A stretch of 64,000 bases of DNA, taken from contig NZ_SCNN01000017.1 in NCBI RefSeq assembly GCF_005503535.1, forward strand, positions 78,498 through 142,497. Direction: 5' to 3'. Every line of letters starts with the position of its first letter. Within the stretch, counting starts at the first letter, position 1. Shown here in pieces: positions 34,004 through 42,047 of this stretch. The notes below the pieces were generated by a model that was not told the DNA's origin, did not search any database, and saw only the letters and a program-made list of their open reading frames with translations. The translations under genes were made by a program, and so were the position numbers. Origin of the DNA: Mesorhizobium comanense (GTDB taxonomy: Bacteria; Pseudomonadota; Alphaproteobacteria; Rhizobiales; Rhizobiaceae).

Positions 34004-34780
34004 TCAGCCTCTCTGTTCGTGCGCCGCCGCGGCGCTGGTGTCGCCGCCGCCGACGATGCGGCCGACGACTTCGTTCATGTTGGTTCTGGCGGTGGTGAGA
34101 TTGGCCTCGGCCCGGCCGTGGCGCAGCACCACGATGCGATCGGTCACCGCCAGCACGTCATTCAGCCGGTGCGAGATCAGGATGACGGCGATGCCTTCCG
34201 ACTTCAGCCGGCGGATGAGGTCGAGCACGCTCTGCACCTCGCGCACGGCAAGGGCGGCCGTCGGCTCGTCCATGATGACCAGCTTGGGGTTGAAGGTCAG
34301 CGCACGCGCGATCGCCACGGTCTGCTGCTGGCCGCCCGAGAACGAGCCGACCGAGCGGTTGATCGACGGCAGATGCGCGCCCAGCCGCTCGATCATCTTC
34401 TGCGCCTGCCGGTCCATCTCGGCCTTGTCGACGAAACCGGGAATGAGACCGAACAGCTTCTTCACCGGCTCGCGGCCGAGGAAGATGTTGGCGGCCACGT
34501 CCTGCTGCTTTGCCAGCGAGAGGTCCTGGTAGATCATCTCGATGCCGAGCCTTCGCCGCTGGCCCGGGTCGAGCGGCAGGATGTCCTTTCCGTCGAGCTG
34601 GATCGAGCCTGAATCGGCGCGATAAATGCCGGTGATGGTCTTCATCAGCGTCGACTTGCCGGCGCCATTGTCACCGACCAGGCCGATCACCTCGCCGGCC
34701 TCGACACTGAGGTCGACGCCATGCAGCACGTCGACCGCGCCAAAACTCTTGCGGATGCCTTGCAGGCTGAGGAGCGTCAT
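34004..34780 (-). CDS. Sugar ABC transporter ATP-binding protein (FrcA-like)
   Basis: This 258-aa single-ATPase-domain protein contains Walker A GDNGAGKST, Q-loop YQDLSLAKQQ, signature SFSGGQQQ, Walker B LVIMDEPTAAL and switch His in ILISHRLNDV. Unlike RbsA/XylG it has one ABC domain, as in FrcA of rhizobial fructose-type importers. It overlaps the permease gene by 4 bp (ATGA). The transporter class is CUT2 for monosaccharides. Confidence 0.95.
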   Translation of the reverse strand: MTLLSLQGIRKSFGAVDVLHGVDLSVEAGEVIGLVGDNGAGKSTLMKTITGIYRADSGSIQLDGKDILPLDPGQRRRLGIEMIYQDLSLAKQQDVAANIFLGREPVKKLFGLIPGFVDKAEMDRQAQKMIERLGAHLPSINRSVGSFSGGQQQTVAIARALTFNPKLVIMDEPTAALAVREVQSVLDLIRRLKSEGIAVILISHRLNDVLAVTDRIVVLRHGRAEANLTTARTNMNEVVGRIVGGGDTSAAAAHEQRG

Positions 34781-35769
34781 ACGCGGGCCTCCTTGCGCAC
34801 CTGGTACTGGTCGATGAACACCGCCAAGATGAGCACCGCACCGATCGCCATCTGCTGGTAGTAGGATTGCACGGCGAGCAGCGTCAGCCCGTTCTGCAGC
34901 ACGCCCATGATCAGCGCACCGATCATGGTGCCGAGGATCGAGGCGCGGCCGCCGAACAGATTGGTGCCGCCGATGATCGCCGCCGTGATGGCGGTGAGCT
35001 CGTAATTGATGCCCGCGGTCGGGTCGCCGGCATTGACGCGGGCGGTGAACAGGAGGCCGGCAAGACCGGCAAGCGCCCCCGACAGCGTGTAGATGATGCG
35101 GCGGTGATGCTCGACGCGGATGCCTGCCGCGCGGGCGGCACCCTCGCTATCCCCCAGCGCCAGCGTGTGGCGGCCAAAGCGCGTATAGGCAAGCAGGCAG
35201 TGCGCGACGATGGCCGTCAGCACCAGCAGGATGACCGGCATGGGCACGCCGAACGGCCTCCCTTGCCCGATATAGACGATCTCGGGCGGCAGGCCGTAGA
35301 TCGCCCTGCCCTGCGAGATGACCAGCGCCAGCCCGCGCGCCAGGCCCAGCATGCCGAGCGTGACGATGAAGGCCGGCACGAACGCGCGCGTCACCAATTG
35401 CCCGTTGATATGGCCGGCAATGCCGCCGGCGATGATGCAGGCAAGCACCGCCAGCGGCCACGGCCAGCCGAGATTGACGGCGACGAACGCGCCGGCAACC
35501 CCCGACAGCCCCATCACCGAGCCCAGCGACAGGTCGAGCCCGCCCGAGCCGATGACGAAGGTGGCGGCGATCGCCAGCACGCCGATCGTCGAGGTCGCGA
35601 GCAGGATGTTGAGGAAGTTGCTGAGCGACAGGAAATAGGGCGACAGCACCGCCATGACGGCGCTGAGCGCCACCAGCACCAGCAGCGATTCCAGCCGGAT
35701 GTGAAGCCGTTCGACGGCCGCGCGCTGCAGCCGGGACCAGAAGCCTGGCTGCGTCATGTCAGATGCCAT
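34777..35769 (-). CDS. Sugar ABC transporter permease (CUT2, RbsC/FrcC family)
   Basis: This 330-aa inner-membrane protein has about 8-10 helices (SLLVLVALSAVMAVLSPYFL, SLSNFLNILLATSTIGVLAI). Family marks are GSGGLDLSLGSVMGLSGVAG, GLARGLALVISQGRAIYGLP, YTRFGRHTLALGDSEGAARAAGI cut short here as RFGRHTLALGDSEGAARA, and GGTNLFGGRASILGTMIGA. It forms the channel with the ATPase encoded next to it. Confidence 0.94.
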   Translation of the reverse strand: MASDMTQPGFWSRLQRAAVERLHIRLESLLVLVALSAVMAVLSPYFLSLSNFLNILLATSTIGVLAIAATFVIGSGGLDLSLGSVMGLSGVAGAFVAVNLGWPWPLAVLACIIAGGIAGHINGQLVTRAFVPAFIVTLGMLGLARGLALVISQGRAIYGLPPEIVYIGQGRPFGVPMPVILLVLTAIVAHCLLAYTRFGRHTLALGDSEGAARAAGIRVEHHRRIIYTLSGALAGLAGLLFTARVNAGDPTAGINYELTAITAAIIGGTNLFGGRASILGTMIGALIMGVLQNGLTLLAVQSYYQQMAIGAVLILAVFIDQYQVRKEARV

Positions 35770-35784
35770 TTCTTTACTCCGGAT

Positions 35785-35880
35785 GAGCGAGTAGTAATTA
35801 GTAATTAGTAAGTAGTAAAAAGTATCCTCAACTACTACCTACTGCTCACTAATCACTAATCACTACTCACTACTCACTTC
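35785..35880. repeat. AT-rich TAGT/CACT simple-repeat palindrome
   Basis: GAGTAGTAATTAGTAATTAG followed by TAAGTAGTAAAAAGTAT faces CTACTACCTACTGCTCACTA followed by ATCACTAATCACTACTCACT. The two halves are roughly inverted versions of one another made of 5-8 bp units. In a GC-rich genome this 96-bp stretch is striking. It lies between the binding-protein gene and the permease gene and could fold in RNA, possibly setting the usual excess of binding protein over permease. Confidence 0.6.
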
Positions 35881-35882
35881 CC

Positions 35883-36872
35883 CTACTTCACATATTCCAA
35901 CATCGGTTCCTTGCCGGCGTCGATGACCTCCTTGGTCAGCACCAGGGTCGGCACCGCGATGCTGTCCTCGACCTTCTCGCCGGCGAGCGCCTTCTTGACG
36001 TTCTCGACCGCCTGCTTGCCGACAAGATAGGGCAGCTGCGCGACGGACGCGTTCAAGCGGCCCTCCTTGATCGACTTCACCGCGTCCGAATTGCCGTCGA
36101 CGCCGATGATGGTCACCTGCGGCCCCTTGCCGGCGGCGTAGACGGATTCGACCGCGCCCAGCGCCATGCCGTCATTGGCGCAGAAGATGGCGACGAGGTC
36201 GGGATGCGCCGTCAGCGTGTCGGTGGCGATCGAAGCCGCCTTGCCGCGATCCCAGTCGCCGGGCAGCGAAGCGACGATCTCCAGCCCGGGCGCCAGCTCC
36301 TTCAACTTGTCGGCAAAACCCTTGGCGCGCTTCTCGCCGGTGATGTTGCCCGACAGGCCCTCGATCACCAGCACCGGACCCTTGGCGTCCTTGCCGAGCT
36401 TGGAGGCGAGATATTCGGCCCCTTGCGCGCCGGCGGCATTGTTGTCGGAGCCGATATGGAAGGTCACCTTGATGCCTTCCTTGTCGAGCACCGCCTGGTC
36501 GAGATTGTTGTCGAGGTCGACGATCTTGACGCCGGCCTCCTGCGCCACCTTCAGGCAGGGCAGAAGGTTGGTCGAGTTGATGGCGGCGGTGATCATGGCC
36601 GCCGGCTTGCGCTCCAGCATGGTGTTGCACAAATTGAGCTGCGGCTCCGCCGCCTGGTCGCTCTCGGCGGCCTGCTCGAAGATCTTGACGCCCGATTCCT
36701 TGGCGCCGGCCTCGACGCCCTGGCTCATCGCGCCCCAGAACGGGTTGGCCAGCGTCTTCATCAGCACGCCGTATTCGCCGTCCTCGGCCTTGGCCGAAGT
36801 CGCGGCGCAAAGCGCCATGGCAACGCCGAAAGCCATCGTAAATCGATTTATCCTGAGAATGAACGCACTCAT
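35883..36872 (-). CDS. Sugar ABC transporter periplasmic binding protein
   Basis: This 329-aa Peripla_BP_4 family protein has the signal peptide MSAFILRINRFTMAFGVAMA..SAKA. GGGAGGAAG precedes the ATG. Features are EYGVLMKTLANPFWGAMSQG, AAINSTNLLPCLKVAQEAGV, ARVDLDN-type VDLDNNLDQ, IEGLSGNITGEKRAKGFAD, FCANDGMALGAVESV and IIGVDGNSDAVKSIKEGRLN. These place it with ribose/fructose-type binding proteins; the exact sugar is not determinable. It is the first transporter gene downstream of the LacI regulator. Confidence 0.95.
   Translation of the reverse strand: MSAFILRINRFTMAFGVAMALCAATSAKAEDGEYGVLMKTLANPFWGAMSQGVEAGAKESGVKIFEQAAESDQAAEPQLNLCNTMLERKPAAMITAAINSTNLLPCLKVAQEAGVKIVDLDNNLDQAVLDKEGIKVTFHIGSDNNAAGAQGAEYLASKLGKDAKGPVLVIEGLSGNITGEKRAKGFADKLKELAPGLEIVASLPGDWDRGKAASIATDTLTAHPDLVAIFCANDGMALGAVESVYAAGKGPQVTIIGVDGNSDAVKSIKEGRLNASVAQLPYLVGKQAVENVKKALAGEKVEDSIAVPTLVLTKEVIDAGKEPMLEYVK
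36839..36850. promoter_or_regulatory. LacI-type operator inside the binding-protein gene start
   Basis: TAAATCGATTTA is a perfect 12-bp palindrome with the central CG step typical of LacI-family operators. It lies 22 bp into the coding region of the binding protein (codons 8-11). The same core recurs upstream of the LacI gene at 38093. An intragenic operator could act as a roadblock or looping partner about 1.26 kb from the other site. Confidence 0.6.
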
Positions 36873-36946
36873 GTCTTCCTCCCTGTTGATGTTACCTGCC
36901 GCGAGCCGGGGCCAGGCGCGGCCTTAACCACTGTCGACAATGGGGG

Positions 36947-38038
36947 CTATTGTCGGTTTCCTCCCCCGGAATGCGAGCCGCTGCCTGGCGAGCCAACGGA
37001 TTCCCGCATCAAAACCCGGCAGGGTTCGAGCCGCGCCTGCGGCGGCCCCTCCCCGCCCTCGATCCTTGCAAAAAGCGCCTCCATCGCGTGGCCCGCGATC
37101 TCGCGCACCGGCTGCACCACGGCGGCGATGGCCGGCCATGTCACCTGCATCCACTCGGCATCGTCGAAGCCGACCAGCGAAATGTCGTTGGGGCAGTGCC
37201 AGCCGCGCCGGCGGAATTCCGAGAGCGCCACCAGCGTGCCCTTGAGGAACAGCGAATAGACGGCGGTCGGCCGTTCGCCCTTCCCTTCGCCCTGATCCTT
37301 GCCCTCACACGCGTCGAAATAATCGCGCAGCTGCGCCCTGAGCGGGCCGACATCGCTTTCGGCCAGCACGACGTCGATGCGCATGCCGGGCGCCAGCTTC
37401 AGCGCGGCGCCGCGAAAACCGTCAAGACGTGCGCGCACCGTCGCCGCCTGCTCGCCAAGGCCGACGACCAGTATATGGCGGTGGCCCTTGCCGATCAGCT
37501 CGCGCGCCACCTCCGCGCTGGCGGCGGCACTGTCGGCCGAGACGGTGTCGAAGGCATCGTCCGACAGCACACGGTCGATCAGCACGCCGGTCATGCCGTT
37601 GGCCTTCATGAATTCGGCCGCCGGACCGTGCTCGTTGCGCACCGGCGCCAGCACCACGCCGGCGACGCGCCAGTCATGCATGCGGGCGAGGATTTCCTTT
37701 TCGCGCGCTTCCGATTCGCGGCTCGACGCGGCCACCAGCGTGTAGCCGCGCTGCTCGGCCAGTCCTTCGAGCTCGGTGATCATCTGGCCGAAGAACTCGC
37801 TTTCGAACTCGGGCATGATGGCGCCGATGATGCGGCGTTTGGCGCGGCGCATGTCCGACGCCAGCGGATCGACGCGGTAGCCCAACTGCTCGACGGCGTC
37901 GAAGACGCGCTGGGCATTCTCCGGCTTGACCGTGGTGACGCCGGCCAGCACCTTGGAGACGGTGGCCGCCGACACGCCGGCACGGCTCGCCACGTCGTGG
38001 ATCGACGACCGCCGCTGCTGGTCCTGCCTACGTGCCAT
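36947..38038 (-). CDS. LacI-family transcriptional regulator
   Basis: The protein is 363 aa. The start MARRQDQQRRSSIHDVASRA at 38038 follows a very strong GGAGGAGG site. The HTH is IHDVASRAGVSAATVSKVLA with the hinge helix after NAQRVFDAVEQLGY. The sugar-binding core has MPEFESEFFGQMITELEGLA, VLIDRV, RELIGKGHRHILVVGL, DISLVGFDDAEWMQVTWP and VQPVREIAGHAMEALFARI. It probably represses the transporter operon and the divergent dehydrogenase gene until the sugar binds. Confidence 0.94.
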   Translation of the reverse strand: MARRQDQQRRSSIHDVASRAGVSAATVSKVLAGVTTVKPENAQRVFDAVEQLGYRVDPLASDMRRAKRRIIGAIMPEFESEFFGQMITELEGLAEQRGYTLVAASSRESEAREKEILARMHDWRVAGVVLAPVRNEHGPAAEFMKANGMTGVLIDRVLSDDAFDTVSADSAAASAEVARELIGKGHRHILVVGLGEQAATVRARLDGFRGAALKLAPGMRIDVVLAESDVGPLRAQLRDYFDACEGKDQGEGKGERPTAVYSLFLKGTLVALSEFRRRGWHCPNDISLVGFDDAEWMQVTWPAIAAVVQPVREIAGHAMEALFARIEGGEGPPQARLEPCRVLMRESVGSPGSGSHSGGGNRQ

Positions 38039-38092
38039 AAAACCTCCTCCCCGAGGCGCGGACATCAGCATTTTGCCCGCTGCCAAAATGAG

Positions 38093-38125
38093 TAAATCGA
38101 TTTTTCGCAGTTGTAAATCGGTTCA
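38093..38125. promoter_or_regulatory. Two LacI-type operators in phase, divergent promoter
   Basis: TAAATCGATTTT (38093-38104) and TAAATCGGTTCA (38114-38125) have centres 21 bp apart, two helical turns. They resemble the perfect palindrome at 36839. They lie between the divergent LacI regulator gene (start 38038) and the dehydrogenase gene (start 38183), so they can control both, including autoregulation. Confidence 0.65.
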
Positions 38126-38182
38126 TCGGCGGTAAATTATCGGCGAAAGACGCGCACTTCGAGCGCGCCGGGAGGAAATGTC

Positions 38183-39214
38183 ATGCCGAACAAGGATTTG
38201 CCGCTGGTCATCAGCGCGCCGGAACCGCGCACGCTCGACCTGATCTTCACGCCGCCGCAGCTGGCGCGGCTCAAGGCCGGCTACCGCATCGTCGAGACGA
38301 CGGCGGATGGCGTGGCGAAGCTGCCCAGCGAAACGCTTGCCGAGGCGCGCTACATCATCGGCCAGCCGCCGATCTCGCCGCAGACGCTCGAGCAGATGAA
38401 GTCGCTGCGCTGTGTCTTCAACGTCGAGACCAACCTCCTCAACAACATGCCCTACGAGACGCTGTTCGCGCGCGGCATCCATGTCGTCACGACAGGCCTG
38501 GTCTTCGCCGAGCCGGTGGCCGAACTCGGCCTTGCCATGGCGCTGAACCTCGCCCGCGACATCGTCGATGCCGACCTCGCCTTCCGGCAGGGCAAGGAAT
38601 TGTGGGGCGGCGACGGCAATCTGACGGCGCGTCTCTTGTCGGGCGCCGATGTCGGCATCATCGGCTTCGGCGATCTCGGCCGCGCACTGAACCGCCTGCT
38701 GACCGGCTTCCGCACCCGCACAAAAGTCTTCGATCCCTGGCTGCCGCCGTCGATCCTGATGGACAATGGCGTTGAGCCGGCCTCGCTCGACGATGTCCTG
38801 TCCTCGAGCGACTTCGTCTTCGTCGTCGCCTCGGTGACCTCGGAGAACCAGGGCTTTCTCGGCACCGACGCCTTTGCCTCGATGCGCAAGGGCGCCGCCT
38901 TCATCCTGCTCAGCCGCGCCGGCGTCGTCGATTTTCCAGCCCTGATGGCAGCCGTGAAAAGCGGCCATATCGTCGCCGCCAGCGACGTCTTCCCGGAAGA
39001 GCCGCTGGCCCCGGATCACCCCGTGCGCGCCATCCCCGGCTTCCTGCGCTCGGCCCACCGCGCCGGCGCGCTCGACATCGCCTTCAAGCGCATGGGCGAC
39101 ATGGTGCTGGAGGACATGGACCTGATCGATCGCGGCCTGCCGCCGCTGCGCTCCAAGCGCGCCGAGCGCGAAACGGTGTCGAGGATGCGCTCCAAGCCGT
39201 CGGACAGGAACTGA
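38183..39214 (+). CDS. D-isomer-specific 2-hydroxyacid dehydrogenase
   Basis: This 343-aa NAD(P)-dependent oxidoreductase starts with GGGAGGAA before the ATG. The nucleotide-binding fold is VGIIGFGDLGRALNRLL, and the catalytic residues are Arg in LLSRAGVVDFPALMAAV, Glu in VFPEEPLAPDHPVR and His in LRSAHRAGA. It is divergent from the LacI gene and shares its operators, so it likely oxidises or reduces an acid derived from the imported sugar. Confidence 0.92.
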   Translation: MPNKDLPLVISAPEPRTLDLIFTPPQLARLKAGYRIVETTADGVAKLPSETLAEARYIIGQPPISPQTLEQMKSLRCVFNVETNLLNNMPYETLFARGIHVVTTGLVFAEPVAELGLAMALNLARDIVDADLAFRQGKELWGGDGNLTARLLSGADVGIIGFGDLGRALNRLLTGFRTRTKVFDPWLPPSILMDNGVEPASLDDVLSSSDFVFVVASVTSENQGFLGTDAFASMRKGAAFILLSRAGVVDFPALMAAVKSGHIVAASDVFPEEPLAPDHPVRAIPGFLRSAHRAGALDIAFKRMGDMVLEDMDLIDRGLPPLRSKRAERETVSRMRSKPSDRN

Positions 39215-39470
39215 CGGCGGAGCGGAAAGACTCGTCCGCGCGCGTCAGGGTCCGTCCGGCGGCTTTTTCTGCGACCGAGAGCGGCAACAACGCGGCACAT
39301 AATTGTCGGCTTACTGCGGAATCCAAGCCATTCTCTCCCCTTTTTGTGGGATTTTGGCACCGGCACGTCCGTAAATCAGTTGATGCCGAGGGGTCAGCAC
39401 CAGAAACGTTTGACATGAACTTTTCCCGCGCGTCTCCTATGCAGGTCAACGTTGAACCAGGGGGAATGAA

Positions 39471-39566
39471 ATGAAGAAGAATTATTTGAAGCCGACGCTT
39501 ATCAAGCGACAGAAGCTGTCTACGGTCACCGCTCAGCTTTGTCCGATTTCGAAGTGCCCGGACTAG
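39471..39566 (+). CDS. Small RiPP-type leader peptide with two-Cys tail
   Basis: This 31-residue peptide has GGGGGA eight bases before the ATG. The leader is MKKNYLKPTLIKRQKLSTVT and the tail AQLCPISKCPD has two Cys separated by four residues. Spacing of Tyr, Pro, Leu and Thr equals the lasso leader motif; Gln replaces the motif Gly. It forms a pair with the next peptide 98 bp downstream, on the same strand, whose tail is related (CPMSKSC). The 256-bp upstream region holds no other gene. Confidence 0.65.
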   Translation: MKKNYLKPTLIKRQKLSTVTAQLCPISKCPD

Positions 39567-39664
39567 TTCGTGCTCCCGCGGGGCGCTCTTTTGAAGGACT
39601 GGGGCGTTTTACGGAAAACAGCGAACCGCTCTATCTCGGGCATATCGAGGCGAAGGGGAATTAG

Positions 39665-39757
39665 ATGAAGAAGACCTATCAGAAGCCGCTTCTGGTGAAG
39701 CGCGACAAGCTGTCGGTGGTGACGGCGTTCTGCCCCATGTCAAAGAGTTGCGGCTGA
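39665..39757 (+). CDS. Small RiPP-type leader peptide with two-Cys tail, second of pair
   Basis: This 30-residue peptide has AAGGGGA eight bases before the ATG. The leader is MKKTYQKPLLVKRDKLSVVT and the tail is AFCPMSKSCG. The leader closely matches the neighbour while the tail is only similar around CP-x-SK. An intrinsic-terminator-like hairpin follows at 39899. The pair could be one transcript with differentially evolving core peptides. Confidence 0.65.
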   Translation: MKKTYQKPLLVKRDKLSVVTAFCPMSKSCG

Positions 39758-39865
39758 TCCGGCATTTGGGCCGACGCCGTATCTGCCTGACAAAGACCGT
39801 CTCTCCGGGGGTGGCGGCCTTTCCGTCGTGATGGAACGATCGTCCCGCTGGGATGTTCTGGACTA

Positions 39866-39938
39866 GGCCCGGGCGGTGGGACGCCCGGCCTACTCCAGAA
39901 GGCCCGTCGCGATTCGCGTCGGCGGCGGGCCTTTTCAT
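39866..39938 (+). terminator. Two hairpins, the second with a T-run
   Basis: TAGGCCCGGGCG faces CGCCCGGCCTA (39866-39892), with one mismatch. Immediately after, GGCCCG (39901-39906) pairs with CGGGCC (39926-39931), followed by TTTT. The second is a credible rho-independent terminator for the peptide pair. The interval 39939-40068 shows nothing further. Confidence 0.55.
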
Positions 39939-40068
39939 TGCCTGCTTTCCATTACCTGCCTGCGCTTTTTCCTGCCTGCGATCGATATTGGCCAAAGGTC
40001 CTATGCGCGGATGTCTGCGGATCGTGTGATTGGTATGATAAATACGATATAAGCTATCGCTTAAATAA

Positions 40069-40124
40069 CTGGTTCGCCCAATATCTGGTTCGCCCAGTAT
40101 CTGGTTCGCCCAGTATCTGGTTCG
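40069..40124. repeat. 16-bp tandem repeat, 3.5 copies
   Basis: The unit CTGGTTCGCCCAGTAT occurs three times in a row (one base varies in the first copy), followed by a half copy CTGGTTCG. It ends 24 bp before the GTG of the XRE regulator gene. Position and spacing suggest an operator array or an expansion in the promoter or leader of that gene. Confidence 0.75.
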
Positions 40125-40148
40125 TACGTCAATCTCGGGGATGATGTC

Positions 40149-40886
40149 GTGCCAATTCGCGAAAACCTCGCCGCCAATCTCAGGCGGCTGGTCAAAAGCC
40201 ATGAATCGGTGAGCGCGGTCTGCCGCGGCATCGGCATCAGCCGCACCCAGTTCGACCGCTACCTGCAAGGGCGGACCGTTCCCAACAAGGTCACGGCCAG
40301 GCTGATCTGCGACTATTTCGGCATCGACGAGAACGAATTGTACCGCGAGCCCATGGCGGCGGACGATGACGGACACGCTTCGCTGCGCCACAGGCTCTAT
40401 GAAAACCTCGTGCGTCCGCCCTCGCCCGCCCTCGCCGGCGGCACCTATTTCACCTATTTTTCGGTTCCCGGCCGCGCCGACCTGCTGATGCGCTCGGTTA
40501 CCTTCGTGCGGCGCGAGGCCGAACTGGTCACCTTCAGGCGGGTGACGCGATGGGCTCCAGGCGAAGGCCGGGGCGCCGCGCGGGTGCCCGGCAACCATTA
40601 CGGGGTGGTGATCTCGCGCCTCAACTGGATCTATTTCAGCGCCCTGAACAGCCGCCAGACCAGCGAGCCCTCGATCATAGCCGTGCAGTGGGCGCCGATT
40701 TCGGAGCCAGTCCTGATCGGCAGGGCCATGGTGCTGACCGGATCCGGCCCGGCCTTCGTCTCCGCCATCATGCGCCAGGACCTCACCAGGATCAGCCGGC
40801 GGCAGGCGATGCGCATGGCCCATATCGTCAAGGCCGATGATCCGGCCGTCGATCAGCTTGTGGTCAGCCTGATGCGCGAGGGGTAA
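40149..40886 (+). CDS. XRE-family HTH regulator with C-terminal sensor domain
   Basis: The protein is 245 aa, with a GTG start at 40149. The N-terminal HTH is LAANLRRLVKSHESVSAVCR followed by GIGISRTQFDRYLQGRTVPN, a cro/C1-type helix pair with an FDRYLQGR recognition end. Residues 80-245 form a conserved but unnamed domain (YFTYFSVPGRADLLMRSVTF; HYGVVISRLNWIYFSALNSR) found in rhizobial regulators of this type, presumably for ligand sensing. It is 4 bp from the downstream GntR gene, so both are co-transcribed. Tandem repeats immediately upstream may be its binding site. Confidence 0.85.
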   Translation: MPIRENLAANLRRLVKSHESVSAVCRGIGISRTQFDRYLQGRTVPNKVTARLICDYFGIDENELYREPMAADDDGHASLRHRLYENLVRPPSPALAGGTYFTYFSVPGRADLLMRSVTFVRREAELVTFRRVTRWAPGEGRGAARVPGNHYGVVISRLNWIYFSALNSRQTSEPSIIAVQWAPISEPVLIGRAMVLTGSGPAFVSAIMRQDLTRISRRQAMRMAHIVKADDPAVDQLVVSLMREG

Positions 40887-40889
40887 GGT

Positions 40890-41585
40890 GTGCCGGCACA
40901 ACAAGGGCTGGCGATGCTCAACAGTTTCGACTACGGCGGCAAGGAAGCCGATATCGTCCGCGCGCTGGAGGAAGACATCATCTTCGGCAGGCTGGCGCCG
41001 GGCACGCGGCTGGTCGAGGACGCGCTGCTCGCCCGCTTCCCGGTTTCGCGCCACGCCATAAGGCAGGCGCTCTACCAGCTGGAAAGGCTGGGCATCGTCA
41101 CGCGCGAGCGCAACAAGGGCGCCATGGTGCGGCGTCTGTCGCCGCAGGAAGTGCGCCAGATCTACGAGGTGCGCGAAATGCTACAGCGCCAGGCCGCGCT
41201 GATGATCCGGCTGCCGGCGAGCGGCGCGCTGATCGCCGAACTGACGGAAATCCACCAAATCTACAGCCGCCATGTCGATGCCGGCTACCTGCGCGGCATC
41301 CACGAGGCCAACGACCGCTTCCACCTCACCATGTTCTCGGCCTGCGGCAACGCCTATCTCGTCTCTTCGATCGAACACTACATGCGCCTCAGCCTGCCGG
41401 TGCGAGCGAACTCCTTGGCTGACCGGGAAAAGCTCGAAATCTCGCGCCAGCACCATCTCATGATGATCGAGGCGCTGAAGCGCGGCGACAACTGGGTGCT
41501 GGCCCAGCTCTGCGTCGACCATCTGCAGCCGAGCAAGGCGTTCTATCTGCGGGAAGTCGAGACGGGGGCGGCAGATGCGGATTAG
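40890..41585 (+). CDS. GntR-family regulator (FadR/FCD subfamily)
   Basis: The protein is 231 aa. The GTG start is near GGGGTAAG; an ATG eight codons later is an alternative. The winged HTH is IVRALEEDIIFGRLAPGTRL followed by VEDALLARFPVSRHAIRQAL and YQLERLGIVTRERNKGAMVR. The all-helical FCD domain has EVREMLQRQAALMIR, ANDRFHLTMFSACGN (Asp/His metal ligands) and RQHHLMMIEALKRGDNW. FCD regulators bind small organic acids. The target is unknown; it is coupled to the XRE gene. Confidence 0.93.
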   Translation: MPAQQGLAMLNSFDYGGKEADIVRALEEDIIFGRLAPGTRLVEDALLARFPVSRHAIRQALYQLERLGIVTRERNKGAMVRRLSPQEVRQIYEVREMLQRQAALMIRLPASGALIAELTEIHQIYSRHVDAGYLRGIHEANDRFHLTMFSACGNAYLVSSIEHYMRLSLPVRANSLADREKLEISRQHHLMMIEALKRGDNWVLAQLCVDHLQPSKAFYLREVETGAADAD

Positions 41586-41660
41586 GTGATCCAAGGAGAG
41601 CCGTGAAAGGGTCTCCGTCTGGAACTGGCTGATTCCGCTGTATCAGGGCCATTGTCTTAT

Positions 41661-41846
41661 GCCGCGTTGGTCGACCCCCACTCCGTCTCGGCTTCGCCGA
41701 GCCACCTCTCCCCCGATCGACGGGGGAGAGGAAAGGCGCCATGCTTTTTTGCGCTCGACACTCGTCCAGCAAGGCTCCCTTCCTTTCCCTCCGGAGGGGG
41801 GGGAAAGGTGGCGCTGCGAAGCAGCGACGGATTGGGGGAACCACAT
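41661..41846. repeat. Type B palindromic intergenic repeat
   Basis: This copy is in the same orientation as the one at 24861: GTTGGTCGACCCCCACTCCG, CTCGGCTTCGCCGAG, TCCCCCGATCGACGGGGGAG, CCTTCCTTTCCCTCCGGAGG, GAAGCAGCGACGGATTGGGG, GAACCACAT. It sits between the GntR gene and an IS remnant. Confidence 0.8.
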
Positions 41847-41868
41847 GACAATCAAGCCTGGCAGCCGA

Positions 41869-42047
41869 TGATCGCTCATGTCGTTACTCCTAAAAGCACC
41901 GGCAGCAGCAAGTGCAAGGCCCGCAACCTCGTCGAACGCATCTTCAACAGGCTAAGCAATTCCATCGCATCGCAGCTCGACATGACCCGTCGGCAGAAAG
42001 CTACTCGCCTCCATCCGTATTTGGCTACGCAGCAGCGAGCCTACGCC
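41869..42047 (+). pseudogene. IS5-type transposase C-terminal remnant
   Basis: One frame gives SSKCKARNLVERIFNRL, and the next frame continues QFHRIAARHDPSAESY. Together these match the C-terminal signature of IS5/IS427-type transposases (xCRARNLVERFFNxxK then QFRRIATRYDKxAxNY). A frameshift lies between the two parts and the rest of the transposase is missing. No terminal repeat was found. It abuts the stop of the D-amino-acid dehydrogenase gene. Confidence 0.7.
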
